From assembly GCA_047495785.1 (NCBI GenBank), contig JBLDXI010000032.1, positions 1,240,001 through 1,304,000 of the forward strand: 64,000 nucleotides of DNA. The letters run 5' to 3'. The DNA is from Lepidodermella squamata (Eukaryota; Gastrotricha). How positions within the stretch are numbered: the first letter of the stretch is position 1; every line of letters begins with the position of its first letter. A program made the position numbers and the translations under genes. The notes beneath the pieces were generated by a model. The model was given only the letters and a program-made list of their open reading frames with translations, had not been told where the DNA came from and did no database searches. Positions 53,220 to 63,051 of this stretch are shown here, in pieces.

Positions 53220-56200
53220 TCACAGTACGATGGAGTTCACGAAGTAGAGGTTTAGCGCAAGAACGAATTCGAATGCCACCATACCAGCAAAAATGTCAAG
53301 TAGATTGACGAGGGATGATGAAAATCCGCGGACTAATTTGGTAGGCGTCTCATACTTGGCCTGGTTTTTCGCAACGAGACGAGACATTATGATCTGATAG
53401 AATGCGATGAAAGCAATCGTTCCCGTCAGGCCGAGGATATAACTTGCATACCGAATCTCCTGGTTCGTTGAAGGAATACTCGAGAGAACGTCCGACTGAG
53501 CAACGATAAGCGACAGCATGATGGTACAGGAAATTCCAGGTCGATCAGGAAGTGCAGGATCCATAAAGAAAGTTGCAAAGGCGAGGATTATCAATACATA
53601 ACAAGGGACTACCATATTCACGATGTAGTAGCCGGGGCTACGCTTGAATATGAACTTAACCTTGGCAAAGGATACTTGATCAGACGGTCTAATAGGACTG
53701 GTGACGTTTCCCTTCACAACCTTCATCGAATCGAAAGCCCAAACTCCGTAGGCTAGGTCTCCTTTTGCAACTACATTGAATCCACCGATTCTAATGAAAT
53801 AAGCAGATTCAGACATCAACAACGTCATCTCGCAAGTTTGCGTGTCGAATGGGAACTTGGACAGGTCAAATGCGCAACTTGCTGGAAAAATGCCAACCCT
53901 GTTCCAGTGGAAAAACAGCGTGCGGTTCGGCGCAGTTGGGTAGTAGGCAATATCCATCGACTCAGCGCAAGCCGGGTTGTTGAGGTCGAATTCCGGTGTC
54001 TTGTTAGCAAAAGCCAATGAAGGTCGCCAGAAGTCGGTCCTTCGAGTGGAAACCAGGCGCTCCCTGTCATCAGCCTTGGGAGCCGTGTAAGCTGCCTCGC
54101 ACGAGCTGACCATCCACTGCAGGAGCAGACCGCCCCACAGCGAAACCTCCTGCTCAGCTTGATCAACAGACGTCAACCTCTCAACAGTTAGTGTTCCGTA
54201 GATTTTCGTATTCGGGTCAGGCGCACGCCAGTCTGCGGCGATGCTTTTGCATGTGAGCAGATCATCGACGTCGACTGTTGGAATGTAATTGCCCCTTTCT
54301 AGCTCTGGTATAGGAAATTCGCTGTCGGACAAATCAAACGTGGGGGGTGATGGTATTGAGCTGGTCGTGGTGGATACCGTGGTTGTGGTTGGTGAACAGT
54401 CATACACGGCCAGGCTGAACAAATCAACTGTATCAGACGTTAAGCCATTTCGAGCCCCTATTCCCAACATCATAGTTTGAGTAGCCATCAAGCTGTTTAG
54501 AGAAACGGGCAATGTTCCCTTGAAAGGTCCGAAACATGTTCCATCGTCTAGACAAGCCGAAATCTATAATTGCAGAAAAATGAAGTTCAATGATTTGGTG
54601 GCAAATATTCCTACCGATAGCGATTTGCCGTTTTCCAACCGAATCTGGTATGTAACCAGATTGTTTCGAGCTGTTAGGAAGTTCAAAGCTGTGCAGATCG
54701 CAGTGGCTGTCTCGTTACAGCTCCAAGGAAACAAAGTGCCGCCCCGAGGACTAGTTGTGACACTTGAGCTCAAAGTCATCGTTAAACCATTAACTGCTAT
54801 TGCAAAGCCTATGAACTTGCTCGAATCTAAACCGAAACCATTATCTAAAAGCGATGTATAAGCACTAGTTAGTTACTGTTACGCAGCAAAGTAAATTAAT
54901 AGACTAATGTGGTAAAAATCGATAAAAATAAAAAATGAGCCTACGCTTAGTTGATGGGCGACCAATCGATTCGTTGTTCGCTAAGATGAGGGCGAATCCT
55001 TCCGACAGAGAATTGTCTACGTCTGATATACGTACCGACATCTCAATGTAAAAGTTGCTAATGCTAAATGGCTGTAGAGAGCAAAATAATCGATAGTATA
55101 TTTAAATGACGGTTGAAAAACTCACGATTTTACTCCACAAGCCGGTTTCGACATTTGTGGTGCCTTCTGACAGCAGCCGAGTCGTGTTTGCCGACAGCCC
55201 AACCGATGTCATACCACTGTGCGGGTAGTAGTCCCAATTGCCTGCTAAATCCTTCGCGTGGTTGATTAGAGACAATTGCGGCTGCAAGGTTCCGCATGGC
55301 TGAACCCTTGAAATGACACCCGTAAATGATTCAAAGCGCTAAAGCGCTAAAATACAAACCTGTTAGGCGAGAATTCTTTCGAGCAGTCGTAAACTGCAAC
55401 GCTCAAGATATCAATGGTATCAGTAATGCCACCATTGTAACCACCAATGCCCAGCATCATCTGCTGCCCTGCCCATGTAGATAGTAAGCTGTAGTTATTC
55501 GAGGCTCCCGTAAACGGGCCAATACATGATCCGTTAGACAGACAAGAGCCGAGCGAAATTTTGAAGCCGGCTTCGACTCGCAGCTGGAAAGTGACCGGCT
55601 TGTCGAGCATCCAAACCGAGACGTTAATCTTCGAATGACAAGCCACAATGTCGGCTGAATCGCACGTACTGTGCGATCTACCGCCTACGGGTGAAACGTT
55701 ACTGATCCAACCGGAGTAAGACGATGTCCATGGACTGACAAATGCTGCTAATCCGGTGGCTGAATTCCAGTCCACGCCGAAATCCATATCTCGATGAATG
55801 AAAAATGTATAAAATGTGTTCGGAGGATGATTCATAATCGCGCTTACTTGCGTTGAACCTTGTCAGTGAAGCATTCTTTGTGATAATAATTGCCAACCCA
55901 TCACCTCCTCGCGGGTCACCCGGGCTGTTGATATACTGGACTTCCATGTAAAAATTGCTGAGCGTGAACGGCTGGAAAGACATCGGATAGGAAAATTGCA
56001 GTAATAAATGACGACTGCGCTTACATTTTTCGCCCAAAGACCGGAGCTTTGCCAAGTCGATTGATCATTCAAAGCTATACGCGTCGTGTTTGCAGGGGAA
56101 TTTCCCGCGTTCAGGCCAGGCGCTTGGTAAAGGTCCCAGTAGGCGGCGCGGCCTGCTGAGTGGTCGAACAGCGAGTATTGCGGAATCAGGGTTCCACATC

Positions 56201-56279
56201 GGGCTACTCCTTGCCCGCCAACCGAGCGGTGCTGTGTTGCCAGTAAGCCAACCACCCCTAAAGCTAATAAAGCAAACAT
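53220..56279 (-). CDS. Cys-loop ligand-gated ion channel with two N-terminal lectin-like domains, 896 aa
   Basis: Seven exons join in frame: 56279-56025, 55971-55848, 55789-55360, 55306-55126, 55071-54945, 54844-54615 and 54563-53220. After a signal peptide (MFALLALGVVGLLATQ) come two related domains of about 240 residues (about 28-268 and 270-505). Each opens with CGTL-x-PQ-x-SL, has ANTTR and GLW-K, then NFY-x-E and GLAI/GFAL, and closes with AVYDCS. The GDGLAI pattern suggests an L-type lectin or concanavalin-like fold. A Thr/Ser/Pro linker (about 507-524) leads to a channel: Cys-loop C679-C693 around FPFDTQT, then four helices (about 761-783, 792-813, 822-843, 868-891). The M3-M4 loop is only about 25 residues. 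No vicinal Cys pair is seen in loop C. The ligand is unknown. Confidence 0.8.
54945..55306 (-). repeat. second copy of a duplicated exon pair within the channel gene
   Basis: Exons 55306-55126 and 55071-54945 repeat the pattern of exons 56279-56025 and 55971-55848. The peptides match (CGTLQPQLSLINH against CGTLIPQYSLFDH; PFSISNFYIEM against PFTLSNFYMEV). The intron phases (0, then 1) also match between the copies. This is direct evidence that the N-terminal domain doubled as an exon block. Confidence 0.75.
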
Positions 56280-57600
56280 TTTGAACTCTTTTTTGAACAG
56301 CCTGAACCCCGAAACAATCAGCGCCTTCCTTAAATAGCGAAAAAGTAATAAATTATACATTGAGCTTATAGGTCACTCGAGTTCAATCGTATTTTAGTTT
56401 AGTAATTGATTGACTTGAAACAAAAAACTGATGAATAGTTAATAATATCCTTGATGCACCAATTACGGAGGATTTGTCATTGTTTTGTAGTTCAATCGAA
56501 AATTAAAAAAAAAGCATACAAATCTTGGACATCGTTTTTCGACAACGCGGCATACTTCAATCGAAGATTGCTAATCATTCATACGGCGTGGAAGAACTCT
56601 TCAGGCAAAAAAATGTCTCTACTAGTGAGTTCAGTATACCATACCTGGTTGCACTCTCAGGCTGTACTCTCAGATACACATTTTTCCTTTATTTCAACGA
56701 ATTTCGCAGAAAAATTGGGTAGTCTGAGGCGCTGAACATGCTTGGCGCATCAATTTTTCTATTGGGATGATCGATTATCGATTATCGATTACGCGATGAA
56801 TGATTGATTTATGTTCGAATTTTCGTTGCGACAGTTTCTTGTTTGGGGTCAGATGACGGCAATAAAACAATTTGATGGGACAATAAAAGGCATTTTGATT
56901 TCAACTGACAATAATTGGTCAAAAATGGGGCTTTACTGGTGCAACTGGACGGTATGGCTAACGCGCTTGAATCCGATGTCTGTGTATCAGCGCGAATGTG
57001 ACTTTTTCTACGCGGTGAACGCCACCTATACCGCCTGTATCTCCGCTGAAAAACGAAAAAAACCCATTTTATTTGAAAAATTATATGGGCTGAACTGGAA
57101 ACGCAAAGGACTGTCGCATTCGGTTATTCACTGGTCACCAAAATCGTCCTTAGAATTTTTATCAATTATTTCGCTTTCATCATCTGAGAAACAAATATTT
57201 TAGTGTAAATTTTACCCAATACCCAATTTACCCAAAAAAAGATTAGAATATATTATCATGGTTATAGAATTTCTTCCGATCAGCCAATCATACCTTTAAT
57301 TTTGCCAAATCAATTTTGCTTCTGATCATTGCCCGAATCAGATTTCTTTGAGACTGCGCCCGACAGCCTCCCTGAAGCAACCCGACCGCCTTAACGTCGG
57401 CCTGTTGATCCGCCTCGCTCAGACTTTTGCCTAGAAAAAAATGCCGTCGTTCTTGATCTCGCTATTTAGCATGCCTTAACTTCTTGCGGCGCGCTGCATA
57501 TTATTGTTGTATATATATTGTAATTGCTCCGGATCTCCTTTCCTGTCCTCATTGTCGCTCTTGTACAAAGTATTAATACTTAATACCTAGCATGAAAAGT
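56280..57600. other. 5' flank of the channel gene and unexplained sequence
   Basis: 1.3 kb. On the minus strand TATTTAAG (56329-56336) lies about 50-57 bases upstream of the channel ATG and could serve as a TATA element. A triple ATTATCG repeat lies at about 56770-56790. A 130-codon plus-strand frame (56811-57203) has no recognisable domain or splice support, so it is not called. Confidence 0.35.
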
Positions 57601-58305
57601 GGGTAAAACACTTGTTAATAATCCTTTTATTAACGACACCGACCGTGTCGCCGACGGCGAAGCGGCGCGAGTTGGCACGGCCATCTTTCGCCACGCGGCG
57701 GTGGGCTTGGGCGCGGTTGAGTTTCGCGGAGGCATGGTGCCAAAGCGCGTCCAACCGGTCACGCTTGGCGCCGACCCGCTGAACGGGCGTTCCAGTGGGC
57801 GCCTTGAGCGGCTCCGCCTGTGTGCCGGCGAGCAGCTTGATGGCCGTACGGGCCGGGTAACCGCACACCAACTCGTGGGGCGAGACGCCGGTCGCCTCGT
57901 GCACCGCCGTCTTGTAGGCTCGGAGGGCACGCAACACCTGAATGTGCCACGAGCGCGGGTTGGCCTTGTCGATGCCTTGTCGATGATGTCCGCGAGGACC
58001 CTGTGGCTGCGCTCGACCAGGGCGTTGCCGCGGCTGTTGTACCGGCTGGTCCGGAGCTTGCGTATCCCGAAGCTGTCGCAGAAATCCCGCACAGCGAACG
58101 AGTCCACGTTCGGGCCGCGGTCCGTCAGCAAAGCGGCCGACAGCTCGAAGTCGCTGACGAATCGCTCCAGACACGCCACGATGGTTGGGGCTTTCGTGGA
58201 GCGCAGCGGGTAGGCCATGAGCAGCTTCGAGAAAGCGTCGTAAAGCGTCAACAGCCAGCGATGGCCCTGACTGCTCGGTGGCTCGATCGGCCTGTCGGAT
58301 CGGCA
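57601..58305 (-). pseudogene. LTR-retrotransposon integrase fragment, frame-broken
   Basis: The minus strand encodes part of a DDE integrase core. GHRWLLTLYDAFSK gives the first Asp region, then LLTDRGPN the second Asp, then NALVERSHR the Glu. After this point the frame shifts and a second frame continues with an integrase C-terminal region. The shift falls at an 11-base tandem duplication (57963-57984). No protease, reverse transcriptase, gag or LTR is recognisable next to it, so this is an isolated relic. The segment is far richer in G+C than its surroundings, with sharp edges near 57640 and 58310. The family is Ty3/gypsy-like or related, judged from the motifs only. Confidence 0.75.
57963..57984. 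repeat. 11-bp tandem duplication at the integrase frameshift
   Basis: GCCTTGTCGAT occurs twice in immediate succession. Because 11 is not a multiple of three, it alone explains the switch between the two integrase reading frames. Confidence 0.85.
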
Positions 58306-59344
58306 CTAAGGGCACGGTTGTAGACTGATTCGTCAGCGGGAAGGATGAGAAAAAGCCGAGGGAAGAACCGGTCCTCACGTTCACTCCTCAATTTCATCAA
58401 AGAAATATTTTGTTTGAAACATACGTCGGTACGTTCTCTATGTGTGTAAGGGAACAAAATTAAAATCGAAATTGCTGGAAGATTGAATGATCAGGGTTAT
58501 AGGCACTATCAGCGTCGACGAAACATTCGGCAAGAACTGGTCATTGCTGCCGTTTATCGTAATGTCATTCAGCGGTAACGAAGAAGCCTCCAGTTCCATC
58601 GGAGCAACATCGGATGACTGCGGACTGATCGCTGGCGAGATCACTGGTGTGGACAAAGCTGGTTGAGAACCTACTCGTGATTAGGGATTGAGTTTACATC
58701 AATTGATTTAAGCCGGCAATTTGCCTTAGTGCATCCCCGACCTGTGTATTTTCATACCGTACTCAGAACGGCATCATTTGCCACACACATCGCATGCAAT
58801 AAGAAAGGGCAGTAAATGCCTCGATAGTGTGAAAATCATGTTTCAATGGTATGTAATACTTGGTATCCGGTTATTAGGGAAGATTATTGCTATTAAGTCG
58901 TTCATTTGGGGCTAAGTAGTTCAAAGCATTCATCTCCCTGTAAAAAAGCGTTAAAATCGGCGGCACTCTTCGACGACAAAAATTCGTTGAAATGAGAAAA
59001 TGAGCTATTTTTGCGAAATTTATTTGCTGAATTTTTTCAGCTTCAGGAGGGCGCCAATGCTTGGCCGTTGCACATATCGGCCCCAAAAGTTTCCAGCGTG
59101 AGTTTCCTCTCTTGTACTTCTGTTCTCTATGCCATAAATAATATATTGTTAAATTCTTAAAATCGCAAAAGTTCGCAAAAAACGTTGGTCCAAAAGTATG
59201 AAAGTAATTTTCACAAAATCAATTAACAATCTTCAAAAAGGTCTTCTCAAAACTGTCACATGTTGCCACAGCACGCGCTTTGAATTGGGTGCCAGTCTCA
59301 GTTGTGAGTTTCACATTCTTGAAGTTAATTGCGTAGTGACCAAC
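58306..59344. other. unassigned sequence between integrase relic and ankyrin-SRCR gene
   Basis: About 1 kb of ordinary base composition. Short minus-strand frames (58656-58438) are Ser/Pro-rich but have no support. It may include degraded transposon flank on the left and the ankyrin-SRCR promoter on the right. No LTR pair is seen. Confidence 0.3.
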
Positions 59345-61893
59345 ATGAGGTGTTTGTTGAAAAATACCCTTAATTTGTTGTTGCTTACTGTCTTTTTCCT
59401 ATCAGCTGATCTCAGTCAAATTGAGGATGACTACGATGCATTCTTCGCGAAATATTCAGTTTCACCCAAAGTCGACGATTTACTTCAGTTTGAGCCAGCT
59501 GTTCGCCTCGACAAACCTCGAGCAATTCAAATCGTTAGCAAAGCAGCACCAAGAAAGCTCAAAACTTTTAGCCGACCTAAAGCAATCTACAACAGGCGAC
59601 ACATTGCTACACCTCGCCGCTCGTCACGGTTCCACGGCTATAGCTAAATTTTTGATCGACCAATCCATCTAGCTTGTTTGTTCGGTCAAGTCGATTTTGT
59701 TAAATGGATTTTGGAACACCCAAATGTCACGGAGGCTGAAACAAATAACAAACAAACGCCCTTATTCTACGCTGCCAGATCTGACTCAATAAACGCGAAT
59801 CGAATCGTCGATATTCTGATGGAAAATGCAGCGAATCTATTTCACGTCGATAAAAATGGTGACATACCCCTCACAATAGCCGCGAATTCCGAAAATAAGA
59901 ACAACAGCGATTTGTTAACAGTGCTGAGTGGGTCAAACTCGGCGAGTGTGAGAGCTGTAAAGAAAGGCGCTATCACAACATCTCACATTATCGCTGAGCG
60001 GAATCGGATTAACTTCTTAGAAAGCCCACGTGGATTGCTCGTATTTGACATAAAGGCCCAAGACGAAAACGGCGACACCCCACTATGCTATGCTGTTCGA
60101 AATGGGCATAACAAGCTTGTGGCAAAATTTGTAGCTAAATTTCAACTTGAGAAACTTCGCTGCAGTTACTTGACGGTGAATCGAGGCCGGCTGGATCAGT
60201 CGATAGGTTCGGGGCTTTTGCTTCACTTGGTGGCTTACCTTCGCAGAACTATGTTCCTGCGTTACTTCAACGACTTCAAAGTCAGAGATTCACGAGGTCG
60301 TAACGTTCTTCACGCTATGGCATTGATGTCTGATGAAGATTTAACCAAGCCAATGAAGACCCTGTCTAGCTTACTTGTTAGGCAATTTCTCGCTGGCTCG
60401 AAGTCTCTTCTTGAAGAGAAGAACAATCAGGGCAGAACGCCTCTGCTGGTGGCGATTTACAACAAGGCTGATCACTTAGCCAACATTCTAGCCGATCAGT
60501 ATCGCGCCAACATTTCTGCTGTGGACAACGCCGGTTATTCAGCTCTTCATCTAGCCCAGACCAGGGCATCGTATGAAAAATGGCTGCCTCATTTCAGGAT
60601 TGTTTCAAAGCCATCTGGCATGACTCCTTTCCTCGTAGGAGTTCAAGAAAAGAAACCAGTTGAATTTTTACTGTTTCTCGGCGGCAGTGGTGCTCATACG
60701 TTAGACGTGAATATTTACAATCAATCTGCGGCGCATCTTGCAGCCAAGTCGAATTATACCGAGTTTTTCGTTGAATTCAATGGCCTGATCGACTTGCATG
60801 GGTGCGACAACAACGGCGAAACAGCTTTACTGATTGCAATCTCCTCTGGGTATTCGGAAATTGCGAGCTTGCTCCTTGCCGTTGATCAAACGCTTCTCTT
60901 CGATATCGTCGATTGCAAAAATGGCGATAAACCAATTCATGCTGCTGTTCGATACTCGAGGCTCGATCTGATAAAACAAATTCTAGCAAATTCCGAGGTA
61001 CGCTCCAAGCTTGATGAGCCAAATGATAACGGCGAGAGTGCCCTGTCAATAGCGATCGATTCGGAAAATCTAGAAGCTGTTCGACTGCTTTCTGACGCCA
61101 ACCCTGCAGTTAAAAATGTTACAGCTGATGGCAGTATCAGATTACGCGGAGGCAAATCTGGAGCGTTCGGCATTGTTGAGTTAACGCTGAACGGAAATTG
61201 GGGAAGACTATGCAGGGATAACTTTGGTTTGCCTGAGGCCCAAGTCGTGTGCCGGCAGCTCGGCTACAAGTAAGCTCTTTTTTACGTATTTTCTAGTTTA
61301 TTGCAAAGTATACGTGAACTTTTTATCCAAACAGCCCGTTGTCGGCCGTTATTGTCAATGGCTATGGCGGAATGTCTTCGGACGAAGACTTTAGTTTTCG
61401 CATTGGCGGTTACGACTGTGCTGGAAATGAGAATAAATGGGTCGAATGCCGATCAACAGGCCGGGTCATTCAAAACTGCAACAACGCTGAAAACGTGATA
61501 ATTGCCTGTGGCGATCAGCCGTATGAAGGAAAAGTTCGATTGACCGGCAAAAACTCAAGAAGTAACGGCGTTTTGGAGATATATCACAACAACACTTGGG
61601 GGCTGGTTTGTGATGACCATTTCGATGATATCGCCGCAAAAGTGGTATGCCGACAACTGGGCTTGGAGTAATTTTTCGCATTTGTCAACTCACTGATTTA
61701 CTATAACTTTTTTCCTTCCAGTTCAACAGATGCTCGTGTTTATCAAGGCAATACCGGTGGCAGTGTAACCCACGTGTGGCTGGACAATGTTAATTGTATT
61801 GGGCCAGAGGCTTCATTAGCAGCGTGTGGATCTGCAGGCTGGGGCGTTCACAATTGCGATATCGACGAGGCAGTAAAAGTAGCGTGCGACTAG
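59345..61893 (+). CDS. secreted ankyrin-repeat protein with two C-terminal SRCR domains (5' part frame-disturbed)
   Basis: A signal peptide starts at 59345 ([21 protein letters not shown]). The main open part runs from about 59661 to 61269, then 61335-61667 and 61722-61893, joined with clean GTAAGC and GTAATT donors. About ten ankyrin repeats are visible, for example [49 protein letters not shown] and [19 protein letters not shown]. They are followed by two scavenger-receptor Cys-rich domains: [11 protein letters not shown] with VVCRQLGY, and [11 protein letters not shown] with VVCRQLGL, ending VKVACD. The first repeat (59540-59660) is in a +1 frame relative to both the signal peptide and the rest. 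This could reflect tiny weak introns (candidates 59459-59522 and 59629-59672), a sequence error or real damage. SRCR domains bind ligands outside cells, which agrees with secretion. Confidence 0.72.
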
Positions 61894-62279
61894 CGATGAT
61901 CCCCGGTTCCGCTATTGAGATTACAGCCTATGATACAGATAAGATACAGATTATCATTTTTTGTTACGTTCGGTTTTGCTCGTTTTTAGCAACAATTTTT
62001 CTGTTGTGAATAAATATTGCGAATAAATTTACACAGGTCGTGAAAAAGGAGAAAAGGACGTGTGAATCTGACCCAAAAATACAAATATTTGCCCAATTTA
62101 AATTACCCTTTAATACACTGATTTTTGTATATTCTGGACCACTATCGCGCCACCATAATCAGTCCGAGATGCGCAAGTCCTGACTATAAAATTATCGCCA
62201 AGTACACAAATTCGCCAGCTATATTCGTGTTCCATAGACTCATTCACCTTAATCCGCCCCTTAACGCGAAAGATCGCAC
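61894..62279. other. 3' flank of the ankyrin-SRCR gene
   Basis: About 390 bases. AATAAA hexamers at about 62009-62025 probably end the ankyrin-SRCR transcript. No other feature is recognised. Confidence 0.4.
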
Positions 62280-62714
62280 TTGAATGGTGAGGAACTTCGA
62301 TCCGAACTCGGGCACTCCTGACTGGGAAGGCCGTGTCGGCGTTTTTCTTCACGATGTTTTTGAAACCAACAGCTGAGAATAACGGGCAATCTGTTTTACG
62401 ATATTCCCATTCACATCAGCACCTTTCTGAACCAAATACTTGACATCATCGAGCTGCCACTCCGATAGGACGCGCCCCTTCATTGGCAGCGGCGTCGATA
62501 ATAGCACCATTTTCAGGCAGAATCTTGACAACATCTAAATAGCCATAAGATGCCGCGAGGTGTTTTCCCGTGATCTATTCTCGCATTGACGGCAGCTTTA
62601 ATTTTGACCAAGTATTCCAGAACATCAACATGCCTTCTCTCTACACCACTGAATAACGATTTTCCTCCCCGTTCTCTTCCAGATAAATTCGCACCACGCC
62701 CAACCAACAATCTT
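62280..62714 (-). pseudogene. decayed partial copy of the secreted ankyrin gene
   Basis: The minus strand matches parts of the gene at 51467-52384 closely, for example YLVQKGADVNG, ANLSGRE, VERRHVDVLEYL and the word CTTCCCATTCACATCAGC nearly base for base. Several small deletions, including two of about 12 bases, and frame changes split it into two short frames (62534-62349 and 62710-62513). It has no signal peptide or first exon. Both ends fade into unrelated sequence. It is a duplicated fragment that has lost coding ability. Confidence 0.8.
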
Positions 62715-63051
62715 GGTGAAAATTACTTAAAACTTAATTACTTTACTTCCATGAGGGGTCACTTTGAGACATTAAGGGATCCAAAGCAGAACGTGAGGTC
62801 CGGCTGTAAATGATTCCAGCTTATCTGACGCATAGATAATTCAGCAAATAATGATCTTCGGTCTTTTCGATATTTAAACACCACATACATCCTAATTGAA
62901 CATCTGCTTTCCTTTAATGTCACACATTTGATGTCACAGCTTTGTTGGCAGTGTAAGCAGTAAGAAGAGTTGCAACGTTTGTTTCAAAAAGTTGCATGTT
63001 AGCTCTAAAGTCTCTTCGCAAACTGAATATTTACTTCTATCACGAAAATTT
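62715..63051. other. 5' flank of the CUB/LDLa gene
   Basis: About 340 bases with no coding signal. It should hold the promoter and 5' UTR of the last gene. No TATA box stands out. Confidence 0.3.

Noticed and set aside
53220-54563. Separate Cys-loop gene starting at 54512
   Set aside because: The codon there is TTG. The upstream sequence continues in frame into the second lectin-like domain, and the channel part alone has no signal peptide.
56811-57203. 130-codon plus-strand open frame starting at an ATG
   Set aside because: No recognisable motif, no neighbouring exons that extend it, and AT-rich codon use unlike the confirmed genes.
57599-58213. 204-codon plus-strand open frame in the GC-rich island
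   Set aside because: It is the antisense shadow of the integrase fragment; high GC content keeps all frames open.
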